A DNA stretch of 64,000 nucleotides, taken from assembly GCF_004005905.1 (NCBI RefSeq), contig NZ_SACO01000004.1:310001-374000 (forward strand). Reading direction: 5' to 3'. The position numbers and the translations under genes were made by a program. The DNA comes from Novosphingobium umbonatum. GTDB taxonomy: Bacteria; Pseudomonadota; Alphaproteobacteria; Sphingomonadales; Sphingomonadaceae. Below the pieces are notes generated by a model. It was not told the origin of the DNA and made no database searches. It saw only the letters and a program-made list of their open reading frames with translations. Below are positions 35,829 through 44,652 of this stretch, piece by piece (position 1 is the stretch's first letter; every line of letters begins with the position of its first letter).

Positions 35829-37165
35829 AACAGCGCCCCCACATCCCCGCATTGCTCCAGCGAGAGGATCGCCGCCGCCAAGGCTGGCGCATCGGCAGGG
35901 GGAAGGGCCGCGCGCGCCGCGCAATCGGCAAATTTGGCCCGCAAAGCCTGCGCCCCCAAAGGCCGCGCTGGACAGCCCAAAGCATCGGCCTGCGCCGCCT
36001 CCAGCACTTGCCCATCACGCAAAGTCACCCGCAGCCAGCCCCCTGCCCCTTGCCACGCAGCCGCCTTGTCCAGCACGGGGGTAATGCGCCCCGCCATGTC
36101 CAGCACCGCCGGATCGGCCAAGGAAGCCGCATCAAAATCATCCAGCCCCACCCGCCCGCGCACCAGTGCCAAGGCCAGCGTGAAGGGGATCGAGAATTTG
36201 GCATCTATCGCCGTCTGCGGTGCGCGTTTGCGGGGCAAAGGATCGCACAGCATGGTCTGGATCGCATCCACGCCCACCTCCACTTGTGCAATGTCTTGCG
36301 CCTTCACACCCATGGCCAGCGCCATTTCCACCGCCCCATGGGTCCCACGGCAAGATGGCCAGCGCTTGAAGGTCAACGCCTCGATCCAGAACCGCCGACC
36401 CAACCCCTCGCGCAACACGCTCTCGTCAAACGCGCCGCCAGCGTAAAGCGCGTAAAAGCCATGCCGCCCCTCGATCGGCTGTTCAAACCCTGCCACACCC
36501 CCGCGCACCAGCAAGGCCGAAAGCACGGCCGCCTGCGCGGGGAAAGCTTCGCGCACGGCGCGGATGACGGTGCCTTGCGAATGTTTGATCTCGCCCGGCA
36601 TCACATTCTGGCACAGCATCAAGGAGAAAGCGTCGCGCACCTGCCCCGCATTCAGCCCCAACAGATGCGCCGCCCCCGCAACCGCCCCCATGCCCGCCAG
36701 AATGGGCGGTGGATACCATCCCCCCACCTCCATCCTCTGCCGCAAGGCCAAGGCGAGGCGGCAGCCGATATCGCAGCCCACCGCCAGAGCGGTCAGAAAT
36801 CGCCTGCCATCCACCCCGCCCTCAGCCTGCGCCAGAGCGATCAGCGCGGGCAGCAAGCTGGCATTGGGATGGATCGGCGCCAGATCAAAGGCATCCTCGT
36901 AATCAAGCGCATGGGCCATCGCCCCATTGGCCAGCGCCGCCATCGGCGCGCTGGCGCGCAGGCCATTGCCCAAAATCGTGCAAGGCCCGTCGCCCGCCGC
37001 CAATTTGACAAAGGGCAAAACCTCTGGCGCCATGCCGCTGGCCCCCAGCATCACGCCCAACCCGTCCAGCAACACCTGCTTGGCCGCTGTCACCGTGGCA
37101 GGGGGCAGATCATCATAGAGCGCCTCCGCAACATAGGCCGACAGATCATCCGAGAGCCCCGCCAT
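35825..37165 (-). CDS. MmgE/PrpD family protein
   Basis: 446 residues; the start at 37165 overlaps the tannase stop as TGATG. The family fold is shown by VLLDGLGVMLGAS, ANGAMAHALDYEDAFDLAPIHPNASLLPALIAL and FKRWPSCRGTHGAVEMALAM. Members include 2-methylcitrate dehydratase, cis-aconitate decarboxylase and other enzymes that eliminate water or CO2 from tricarboxylates. As the last gene of a receptor/tannase operon it probably handles an acid released by ester hydrolysis. No specific substrate can be named. Confidence 0.88.
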   Translation of the reverse strand: MAGLSDDLSAYVAEALYDDLPPATVTAAKQVLLDGLGVMLGASGMAPEVLPFVKLAAGDGPCTILGNGLRASAPMAALANGAMAHALDYEDAFDLAPIHPNASLLPALIALAQAEGGVDGRRFLTALAVGCDIGCRLALALRQRMEVGGWYPPPILAGMGAVAGAAHLLGLNAGQVRDAFSLMLCQNVMPGEIKHSQGTVIRAVREAFPAQAAVLSALLVRGGVAGFEQPIEGRHGFYALYAGGAFDESVLREGLGRRFWIEALTFKRWPSCRGTHGAVEMALAMGVKAQDIAQVEVGVDAIQTMLCDPLPRKRAPQTAIDAKFSIPFTLALALVRGRVGLDDFDAASLADPAVLDMAGRITPVLDKAAAWQGAGGWLRVTLRDGQVLEAAQADALGCPARPLGAQALRAKFADCAARAALPPADAPALAAAILSLEQCGDVGALF

Positions 37166-38709
37166 CAGCGTAGCCTCCGCGCCATCGCCCGATCGGTCAC
37201 ACAGCGATAGGAGGCGGCCCATCGGCTATTGCCTCGCCCATCATAGGCCGCCCTTGCCGGATAGGGGCACAGCTTGCGGGTAAAGGCCACAGCCTCTCCC
37301 TCGCGTCGCGTGGCGATGATCTGCGCCGGAGCCCGCGTCTTTTCCACCCAGTCGATCAGCGACCAGAGAATATCGCTCTGCGCCTCGCCGCTGGCGGGCA
37401 CATGGCCCGATCCGCCAAAACTATCTGCCCCCGGCCCGCCGCGACAATGATACATGCCCGGCACCATGAACAGGCGCACCGAATGGCCCAAGCGGGTAAC
37501 ACCGCCATGCGCACGGGCCAGCGCGGCATAATAATCGATGGTGGGGCCAGCATTGGTCGAAGGGTCCTGCCAGCCCTGATAGAGGATCGCCTTGCCGCCA
37601 CGCTTCAGGAAAGGCGTGATGGCGGTACTATCCGCCCGCAATTGCGGCATTTTAGCATTGATCGCCGCCAGATCCGCGCTGCGGGCAAATTGGCGCGCAT
37701 CCCAATCGGGATCATCATGCAAGGCATCGGCCCACATGGCGTTGAGCAAGGGCGATGGCGGGCCGGGCCGCGTCCGCACACCGGCCAACAGGCCTTTATC
37801 CATCGCCCTGCCGCGCTCGTCCCGCAAGGGGGCGATGATCCGGTCCAGCATCGCCAGCTTGGGCGCGGTCAGGCAGTCCTGCAACTGCCCCGCCTTGCAC
37901 AACAGGTTGGCGGTCGGGGCATGGCAAGTCAGCGGGTTTTCGACCACCCCATCCTTCACCCCGTCGCGCTTGTCGCAAGCTTCAAAAGTCCGCCTTTCAT
38001 ACAGGGCCCAATCGGCATCGCTCAACATGGCCGCAGGCTGGCGCTGCTGTTCCAGCGCGAACCACAGCATCCGCACCGATTGCAAAGGCATATAGGGGCC
38101 GGGCGCGCCTGCCACCACGCCATCATAATCGGCAGGATAGAGCTGCATTTCCTTCAAAGCCTGTCGCCCGCCGCCCGAACAGCCCATGAAATAGGCGTGA
38201 TCCACCGGCTTGGCGTAATAGCGTCGCACCAGAGCCTTGGCCGCCTGCGTGGCCAGATGCACAGCGCGATGTTCGTAATCGGCCCGCGCCTTGGCCCCGC
38301 GCATCCAGTGTGGATCGGATGCCTTGTGGCCGCTGTCGGTGGTGACCACCGCAAAACCCTGCCCGATGCGCAGGCTCATGTCGCGATAGTTGAATACGCC
38401 CGCATCGCCGCCCACACCGGCGCCCAGCAAACGCCCGTTCCAGTCCTGCGGCAACCAGAGTTCAAATCCGATCGAACCCTCGATCCGTCCCTGCACACGG
38501 CAGAGGCCAGCAGACACCGGCAGCGGCGCATAGGAACCCCAAGTCTTGCCGCCTCCCTCCGGCTTGAACGCCCCCGCCACAAAGGGCTGCGCCCGCACCA
38601 CCTCCACCTGCCCCACACGCCCCGCCAGAGCGGAGCAGGTCTCGGGCGCTGGCCCGCCCGCCATGGCGGAAAGGCTGGCCAGCAGCGGCAGCAATGCGGG
38701 CGCGGCCAT
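37165..38709 (-). CDS. Tannase/feruloyl esterase family hydrolase
   Basis: 514 residues with a hydrophobic N-terminus suitable for export. The catalytic Ser is in FMGCSGGGRQ, the His in GMYHCRGG, which together give the CS-D-HC motif of this family, where the flanking cysteines form a disulphide. The ACDKRDGVKDGVVENP stretch is the calcium-binding loop. Members split esters of gallate, ferulate or terephthalate monoester. Translationally coupled to the TonB-dependent receptor before it (TGATG) and the MmgE/PrpD gene after it. It probably releases an aromatic acid outside the inner membrane. Confidence 0.9.
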   Translation of the reverse strand: MAAPALLPLLASLSAMAGGPAPETCSALAGRVGQVEVVRAQPFVAGAFKPEGGGKTWGSYAPLPVSAGLCRVQGRIEGSIGFELWLPQDWNGRLLGAGVGGDAGVFNYRDMSLRIGQGFAVVTTDSGHKASDPHWMRGAKARADYEHRAVHLATQAAKALVRRYYAKPVDHAYFMGCSGGGRQALKEMQLYPADYDGVVAGAPGPYMPLQSVRMLWFALEQQRQPAAMLSDADWALYERRTFEACDKRDGVKDGVVENPLTCHAPTANLLCKAGQLQDCLTAPKLAMLDRIIAPLRDERGRAMDKGLLAGVRTRPGPPSPLLNAMWADALHDDPDWDARQFARSADLAAINAKMPQLRADSTAITPFLKRGGKAILYQGWQDPSTNAGPTIDYYAALARAHGGVTRLGHSVRLFMVPGMYHCRGGPGADSFGGSGHVPASGEAQSDILWSLIDWVEKTRAPAQIIATRREGEAVAFTRKLCPYPARAAYDGRGNSRWAASYRCVTDRAMARRLR

Positions 38710-41318
38710 CAGAACTTCACGCCTGCATTGACCGAAACCACGCGCGGCAAGGGGCTGGCGCTTTGGGGATCATAGCCGCGGGTGGTGTCGACAAAGGGCG
38801 GGTTGCGGTCAAACAGGTTGCGCGCATCCACCCCGATGCGGAAATTGCGCGTCACTTCAGCGGTAAGCGAGAGATCGAAAGTGTCATAGGCGCTGACATG
38901 CTGGTAATTGGTCAGCCCCGTATTCCAATAGCCCGACAGGTGGTTCCAGGTGAAGCGCGTGGCGAAAATCCCGACCTTGGCGCCCACATCGCCCTGCATA
39001 CGGAATTTCTGCGGGAAATTGAGCGTATTGGCCACCGAGGCGACCGCAGCGCCGGGCACGGCCTGAAATTTATAGGAGCCGTAATAGGTGCCGCTCACCC
39101 CCGCATCCATCTTCACCTTGCCGATGGTCCAGTCGTAGCTGGCCATGAAATCCAGCCCCCGCACCTGCGCGCGGCCCAGATTCTGGCGGCGGCCATCGAC
39201 GATAAAGCTGACCGCATTGGTGTTGATCACGCTGTTGATCGGCAGGCCCGATCCGACCAGCGCGCTGACCTGTGCCGCGCTGGGGTTCAGCGTGACAAAG
39301 CTGGCATAGAGCGGGTTGGTGAGAATGCCCGGCGTGCCGCGCAGCGCGATGATCTGGTTTTTGTAATCAATGTCGAAATAGGTGATAGATGCGCGCAGCC
39401 CCCGCATCGGGTTGATCTCGGCCCCCAACGACCATGTGGTGGCGGTTTCGGGCTTCAGATTGGGATTGCCGCCCGCGATACCAATGCCGGTCTGGTTGCC
39501 ACTCGCGCCGGGCAAAGTGTCATAATAGAGCCCCGCCCCGCCCGCCACGGTGGAGACTTCGGTAAACGTCGGCGCACGGAACGATGTGCCATAGGACCCG
39601 CGCAGCGATAGCATCTCTGCCGGTTTCCACGTCACGCCCAGCTTGGGGTTGCTGGTGCTGCCAAAATCGCTGTATTTTTCATAGCGCCCCGCCACGGACA
39701 GCGACAATTGCCGCAACAGTGGCATGGCATTGTCGCGCCCGACGATAGGCAGGAACAACTCGCCAAACAGCGCCTTTACATTGCGGCTGCCTGCATCGGT
39801 CACATGAACAGGGCTTGCCGCCTGCCCCGTGGCCAGATCGGTGAACGTATATTCGCGGCGATATTCCGCACCGGCCGCCACGCGCAAGGCGCCACCGGGC
39901 AGGCGGGCCAACGTGCCATCGGTTTGCACATTCAACACATCAAGCCGCGTGCGGCCGATGATAATGAACAGATTGTCGCGGATCTTGGCAATGGTGGCCG
40001 GATTATTCGCCCCGCCAAACACATTGAGCGCCGTAGCCGGATTGGTGTCGGCCAGAGCGGCATTCAACGCCGCCGTGTTCACGCCCACAGTGCGATTGGC
40101 CACATCGGCGCTTTGCCCGTGCGAGTAATAGGCGGTGGCCTTGAAATCGCCAAAGGGCCGCGCCTCGATCCCCGCCACCGCATTCCAACTATAGCCGTAA
40201 TAGGGGTTCATATCGAGCCCGCCATTGGTGGGCACCAGCGACCAGGTAACCGTCTCCGAGGTAATCCCCGCAGCAGGCGCGACAAAGAAGGGATTGGTGT
40301 TGCGCACCGTGGCGCTGATATTGGTGAACTGACCGATCTTGCCATCGCGCCATGAATACATGCCATCAGCAAAGATGCGGACAGCGGGGCTGATCTGCTG
40401 GCTGAAACTGCCCAGAATATTGTAGCGGATCTGTTCGGGGATCACCGTGTCATAGCGGTTATAGAAACATTTGTTGCTGGTGCCCGCCACCAGCGAGGAT
40501 GCCGTGGCGCTGGTTACGCCGGTCGAAGGAATGGCATAGGTCTGCCCCCCTGCGGTGATCGTGCCGGTATCGCAATTGGTGACCCGCAGGTCGCGCCCGC
40601 CGCGATAGGTGTTATTGTCCTGATACCAAGGCAAATCCCCGCCGATCAGCGCGGAATTATGCGTGATATCGCCCGCCACCATCACATTGCCGCTATCCCA
40701 TTTGCGGCCGAAAATGCCCGAAATCTGCTGCTCTTTGAAATTGCCGCCGGTAAAGCCGCTGCGCGCGCGCAGTTCCAGCCCGTCAAATTTGCGGCGCAGG
40801 ATGAAATTGACCACGCCCGCAATCGCATCCGAACCATAGACCGCCGAAGCGCCATCGGCCACCACTTCCACCCGCTCCAGCGCAATGGCGGGAATGACCG
40901 AAGGATCGGTATATTGCCCCTGCGTGCCCTGCGGCGGCAGGCGGCGGCCGTCAAACAGCACCAGCGTGGCATTGGTGGAAAGCCCGCGCAGGTTGATGCC
41001 CGCCCCGCGCGTGGCATTGGCTGAACCATTTTGCGCGCTGCCCCCGTTGCGGTTGGCGCCCAGCGAGACCACCTGCGGCACGCGACGCAGCAGGTCATTG
41101 GTGGAGGTCACCGGCTCGGCGGCAATCTTCGAGGCATCGAGCGCGATAATGTTCGAACCGACCGGCGCCACACCGCGAATGCGGCTGCCGGTGACGATAA
41201 TCGCCTGATCCTCTTTCTCAGCCTGCGGTGCCTTGACTTGCGCTTGCGCCTGCGTGCTCCAGACCAAACCGCTGGCCAGCGCCGTGGCGGTGGCCCATGC
41301 GCGATAATATGCCTTCAT
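38709..41318 (-). CDS. TonB-dependent receptor (paralogue of the one at 49187-51832)
   Basis: 869 residues. AGGAGAGG precedes the start. Signal peptide ends near QAQAQ; TonB-box-like AIIVTGSRIRGVAPVGSN; plug with NDLLRRVPQVVSLG, NLRGLSTNATLVLFDGRRLPP, ERVEVVADGASAVYGSDAIAGVVNF. An extracellular-loop pattern GTITAGGQTYAIP-TSNKC with flanking cysteines is shared with the other paralogue. Barrel ends in AGVKF. It is followed by a TGATG-coupled tannase and lies downstream of CapA-like and transporter genes, so it likely imports an aromatic ester or tannin-like substrate. Confidence 0.93.
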   Translation of the reverse strand: MKAYYRAWATATALASGLVWSTQAQAQVKAPQAEKEDQAIIVTGSRIRGVAPVGSNIIALDASKIAAEPVTSTNDLLRRVPQVVSLGANRNGGSAQNGSANATRGAGINLRGLSTNATLVLFDGRRLPPQGTQGQYTDPSVIPAIALERVEVVADGASAVYGSDAIAGVVNFILRRKFDGLELRARSGFTGGNFKEQQISGIFGRKWDSGNVMVAGDITHNSALIGGDLPWYQDNNTYRGGRDLRVTNCDTGTITAGGQTYAIPSTGVTSATASSLVAGTSNKCFYNRYDTVIPEQIRYNILGSFSQQISPAVRIFADGMYSWRDGKIGQFTNISATVRNTNPFFVAPAAGITSETVTWSLVPTNGGLDMNPYYGYSWNAVAGIEARPFGDFKATAYYSHGQSADVANRTVGVNTAALNAALADTNPATALNVFGGANNPATIAKIRDNLFIIIGRTRLDVLNVQTDGTLARLPGGALRVAAGAEYRREYTFTDLATGQAASPVHVTDAGSRNVKALFGELFLPIVGRDNAMPLLRQLSLSVAGRYEKYSDFGSTSNPKLGVTWKPAEMLSLRGSYGTSFRAPTFTEVSTVAGGAGLYYDTLPGASGNQTGIGIAGGNPNLKPETATTWSLGAEINPMRGLRASITYFDIDYKNQIIALRGTPGILTNPLYASFVTLNPSAAQVSALVGSGLPINSVINTNAVSFIVDGRRQNLGRAQVRGLDFMASYDWTIGKVKMDAGVSGTYYGSYKFQAVPGAAVASVANTLNFPQKFRMQGDVGAKVGIFATRFTWNHLSGYWNTGLTNYQHVSAYDTFDLSLTAEVTRNFRIGVDARNLFDRNPPFVDTTRGYDPQSASPLPRVVSVNAGVKF

Positions 41319-41333
41319 GATCCTCTCCTGTTT

Positions 41334-42350
41334 TTATGGTGTTTTGGAAATTTCGCGCCGCCAGCGCGGCGCCAGCGACAGCAGCGCAATCGCCCCGATC
41401 AAAATGCCCGCGCCCAGCAATTCGGCCCCGCGCGGCATTTTCATGCCCCAACCCCACGCCAGCAGCACCGATCCGCCCACGCCCGCCACAAGGCTGGCGG
41501 CGCGCTCCAAAGGCACGCAATAGGCGTTTTCGGCAGGGGCCATCAGGATGATGATGGCCAGCACGGAAATGATGGTCAGCGTGACGCCGATGGCCACCAA
41601 GGGCCATATCGCAGGCAGGCTCCACACGGTGATGAAGCCGGTGGCCAATTCACCGGCCTGTCCACCAAGACCGCTGGCCGAAATCGCCGCCAGCATCGCC
41701 ACCGACAGGGGCAGCGCAATCATCTTCTCTTCGACGAAATAGGCGCGCAGAACCGCAAGATCCCCATTCTTGCCCACCCGCGTCATCACCGCCAGACGCA
41801 GGAAATAGCCGATCGTATACAGCACCACCGTCAGGATCGCCAAAGGCGGCAGATGCAGCCCACCGCGATCCTGCAAGGTGATGCCCAAAGCCAGCGCCAC
41901 CATGGCCAATGCCGCCCAACTCCACCAACGCACGCGGCGGCCGAACACCAGATCGACCAAAGGCGCGATGATCAACACATCCCCGCGCATCACCAACTGG
42001 ATGAAGGGCACGCTGACCCCTTGAAAGGTGAGCGAGAGCGGCACGGTAAACAGCACCAAACCCGTCCCCAGACCGGACAGCAGAGTCCAGCGCGTCGGGC
42101 ATGGCAGGCGAAACCGCCCCAGCCTGACCGCATGGGCATGGACATGCCAGCCCGAAGCCCAGATGAAGCCATAGGTCAGCACCAGATTGATCAGCAGCGA
42201 TGCTGGCAGCGTCTCCAGCCCGGTCAAGGGCCGCCCCAGCACGGGATCGGCAAAGCCGGTCACCATGCGGGTGATCATCACATTGGGCAGATAGGCCAGC
42301 ACATAAAGCCCCACCCAGCCCTCCATGGCCAGCGGGCGGCGGGCGGTCAC
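41334..42350 (-). CDS. DMT-like inner-membrane transporter, about 10 membrane helices
   Basis: 338 residues. The start is GTG at 42350, overlapping the CapA-like stop as GTGA; an internal ATG at 42326 is possible. About ten hydrophobic stretches are evenly spaced (for example LLINLVLTYGFIWASG, WWSWAALAMVALALGITL, LAILTVVLYTIGYFLRLAV, SVLAIIILMA and LLGAGILIGAIALLSL), the layout of the drug/metabolite transporter superfamily. The pairwise EamA signature is weak, so family placement is tentative. Its position between a CapA-like enzyme and a TonB-dependent receptor suggests transport of the same substrate across the inner membrane. Confidence 0.6.
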   Translation of the reverse strand: MTARRPLAMEGWVGLYVLAYLPNVMITRMVTGFADPVLGRPLTGLETLPASLLINLVLTYGFIWASGWHVHAHAVRLGRFRLPCPTRWTLLSGLGTGLVLFTVPLSLTFQGVSVPFIQLVMRGDVLIIAPLVDLVFGRRVRWWSWAALAMVALALGITLQDRGGLHLPPLAILTVVLYTIGYFLRLAVMTRVGKNGDLAVLRAYFVEEKMIALPLSVAMLAAISASGLGGQAGELATGFITVWSLPAIWPLVAIGVTLTIISVLAIIILMAPAENAYCVPLERAASLVAGVGGSVLLAWGWGMKMPRGAELLGAGILIGAIALLSLAPRWRREISKTP

Positions 42351-43474
42351 GCGGTCAACTCCACCATATCGCCGACGGGCCGGTAACGGGCGTTGAGACC
42401 TGCCTCGGCGGTGATGGCGCCCATGTAATCCAGCACGGCGGCATATTCGGGGCTGCCTTGTGCAACAATATGGGGCACCGCATCGCGGCCGATGTATAGC
42501 GGCAGGAAACCTGCACGCAGCAATTTGCCCTCTGCGATTTCAAGGCGGGCGATCATCGACAGGCGCGCCGCTTTCGGGAAATTGTACAAGCCTTCGAAAT
42601 CGGGCTCCCATTCCTCGGCCAGCACGCGGATCTCGTTCCAGCTTTTGGACTTGGCATGGGCTTCGTCCATCTTGAGGTCGGTGGCAAAATTGCACAGCGA
42701 GTAAAAGACCGGCTTGCCCTCGATCATCTCGCAGCCCTTCAGAATATGGGCATGGCCGCCAAGGATAGCATCAGCCCCCGCCGCAATCGCCGCGCGGGCC
42801 ACATCGCGCTGGTAATCGGCAATCGCAGCCCGCACGAAATGGATGCCCCAATGATGCGACACCACCACCACGTCGGCCCGTTGCTTGGCCGCGCGAATAT
42901 CGGCTTCCATCGCGGCCAGATCATCGCGGTGGGGATAGGTGTGGATGCGGGCGGGCGTGCCGGGTTGGTCATGCTCGATCTGTTCATAGACCGTATGGGC
43001 GCGCATGGGTGCGCAACCTGGGCGGCGCTCGTCGGCCCAGGTGGAATGGGGCAGGATGCTGGAATAGGCCAGCATCGCCACCGTGCTGCCATCGGACAGG
43101 CGGCGGATGACGGGTTGGCGCGCCTCGGCAATATTTGCGCCTGCACCGACCACTTCCATACCTGCCGCGCGCAAATGCTGCTGCGTTTCAAAAAACGCCG
43201 CGGCGCCCCAATCCATGCAATGGTTGCCCGCCATCGAGATCACATCGAAACCGGCACGCCCCAGCGCCGCCGCGCCATCGGGCCGCGCCAGCACGGCATG
43301 GCGCGCCTGAGGCAGGCGCTGGCCGCTATGGGCAAAGCTGGTTTCCAATTGGCCAAAGGTTAAATCTGCCGCGCGCAACACATCGCGCGTGGCCACGAAG
43401 CTCTCGTCATAATTGTCGCGATCCATGGCGAGGTCGCCGGTGGCGAGCAGGATAGGCACGCAGATTCTCCCCAT
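42347..43474 (-). CDS. CapA-like metallophosphatase-fold enzyme (cytoplasmic)
   Basis: 375 residues without a signal peptide. The PGA_cap/CapA motifs are intact: LATGDLAMDRD, GQLETSF, MAGNHCMDWG, VVSHHWGIHF and GGHAHILKG, giving the His, Asp and Asn residues of a dinuclear metal site. Relatives are classed as poly-gamma-glutamate synthesis proteins, but no capsule genes are near. It is the first gene of a unit with a DMT-like transporter, TonB-dependent receptor, tannase and MmgE/PrpD gene, so a hydrolytic catabolic role is more likely. A TGCAA-N4-TTGCA operator lies 50 nt upstream. A second CapA-like gene occurs at 59148-60236. Confidence 0.85.
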   Translation of the reverse strand: MGRICVPILLATGDLAMDRDNYDESFVATRDVLRAADLTFGQLETSFAHSGQRLPQARHAVLARPDGAAALGRAGFDVISMAGNHCMDWGAAAFFETQQHLRAAGMEVVGAGANIAEARQPVIRRLSDGSTVAMLAYSSILPHSTWADERRPGCAPMRAHTVYEQIEHDQPGTPARIHTYPHRDDLAAMEADIRAAKQRADVVVVSHHWGIHFVRAAIADYQRDVARAAIAAGADAILGGHAHILKGCEMIEGKPVFYSLCNFATDLKMDEAHAKSKSWNEIRVLAEEWEPDFEGLYNFPKAARLSMIARLEIAEGKLLRAGFLPLYIGRDAVPHIVAQGSPEYAAVLDYMGAITAEAGLNARYRPVGDMVELTA

Positions 43475-43523
43475 TTCGCGCCGCTCTGCTGGCGGGCCTT
43501 ATGCAATAGGTCATAGCGATAAA

Positions 43524-43537
43524 TGCAAGGGCTTGCA
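43524..43537. promoter_or_regulatory. TGCAA-N4-TTGCA operator, CapA side of a divergent region
   Basis: TGCAAGGGCTTGCA, a 5-4-5 inverted repeat 50 nt before the CapA-like start. On the minus strand it reads TGCAAGCCCTTGCA. Two more sites of the same consensus occur in the window. Confidence 0.65.
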
Positions 43538-43629
43538 ACTAGCCTGATTTCGCAAGATCATCGCCATTTATCCCTAATTTTTCGACGATGTTACAAAGAT
43601 TATCTTCCAGAAATCGCCGCCATTCATTA

Positions 43630-43643
43630 TGCAAGGCTTTGCA
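43630..43643. promoter_or_regulatory. TGCAA-N4-TTGCA operator, hydrolase side of a divergent region
   Basis: TGCAAGGCTTTGCA, minus-strand TGCAAAGCCTTGCA, 36 nt before the alpha/beta hydrolase start. Same symmetry and spacing as the two other sites, so each divergent gene has its own copy. Confidence 0.65.
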
Positions 43644-43678
43644 CACATGGCCAACCATGGCCGGAACCGGAGAAGTCG

Positions 43679-44647
43679 ATGCCCAAAACACCCCTTGCCC
43701 TTGCCCTGCTGGCATCCTGCCTGCTGCTGCCCGCGGCCCATGCACAAACCCCGCCACCGCGCCCTGCCGCGCTTACCCCTGAACAGGAAGCCGAGCGTAA
43801 GGCCGCAATGAACCTGCCCAACATCCCCGGATCGGGCCCCTATGCCGCGATCATGGAAACCGACGCCCGCCTGCCCAATCATGTCATCTATCGCCCTGCC
43901 AAATTGCCTGCCACCAAACTGGGCGTGATGGTCTGGGGCAATGGCGGCTGCCGCGAGGATGGTGCCTCGGCGCGCCAGCATTTGCTGGAAATTGCCAGCC
44001 ATGGCTATCTGGTCATCGCGCCGGGCCGCATCCTGTCGGGCCCCAGCGCCACCGAAAAACTGCCCGAGCCTGATCCCGCCGCGCCGCGCCGTCTCGATTC
44101 CCCCACCAAAAGCGCTGATGTTCTGGCGGGACTTACTTGGGCCTTGGGTGAAAACACCCGCAAGGGCAGTCTGTATCAGGGCCATATCGACCCCAAACAA
44201 ACCGCCGTGGCCGGCCATAGTTGCGGCGGCTTGCAAGCCTTGGAAGTCGCCCGCGACCCGCGCATCCATGCTGTGCTGATCCACAATAGCGGCGTTTTTG
44301 CCGATGGCAGCAACCCGATCGCGGGGCTGACCGTATCCAAGGCCCTGCTGAAAGGCATTCACACGCCGATCGTCTATTTTCTGGGCGGACCGGGCGATGT
44401 GGCCTTTCCCAATGGCAGCGACGATTATGCCAAGATCGACCATGTGCCCGCTGTTCTGGTGAACCTGCCGGTGGGCCATGGCGGCACTTTCTACAAACCC
44501 TATGGCGGGGCGATTGCGCAGGCCTCGGTGGATTGGCTGCAATGGCAATTGCGGGGCGACAAGAGCGCCGCGCGGACTTTTACCGGCCCCGCCTGCCGCC
44601 TTTGCGTTGCGCCCGGTTGGAGCATCGAGCGCAAGCACCTGCCTTAA
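43679..44647 (+). CDS. Exported alpha/beta hydrolase (dienelactone hydrolase-like)
   Basis: 322 residues from MPKTPLALALLASCLLLPAAHAQ, a clear signal peptide with AGAAG at the expected place. The nucleophile elbow is GHSCGG near residue 180, and the VNLPVGHGGTFY stretch probably supplies the catalytic His. The N-terminal half has WGNGGCREDG, an oxyanion-type loop. It is divergent from the CapA-led unit and convergent, 5 nt apart, with the tandem hydrolase gene. A TGCAA-N4-TTGCA site lies just upstream, tying it to both ester-utilisation operons. Substrate unknown. Confidence 0.83.
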   Translation: MPKTPLALALLASCLLLPAAHAQTPPPRPAALTPEQEAERKAAMNLPNIPGSGPYAAIMETDARLPNHVIYRPAKLPATKLGVMVWGNGGCREDGASARQHLLEIASHGYLVIAPGRILSGPSATEKLPEPDPAAPRRLDSPTKSADVLAGLTWALGENTRKGSLYQGHIDPKQTAVAGHSCGGLQALEVARDPRIHAVLIHNSGVFADGSNPIAGLTVSKALLKGIHTPIVYFLGGPGDVAFPNGSDDYAKIDHVPAVLVNLPVGHGGTFYKPYGGAIAQASVDWLQWQLRGDKSAARTFTGPACRLCVAPGWSIERKHLP

Positions 44648-44652
44648 AGCCC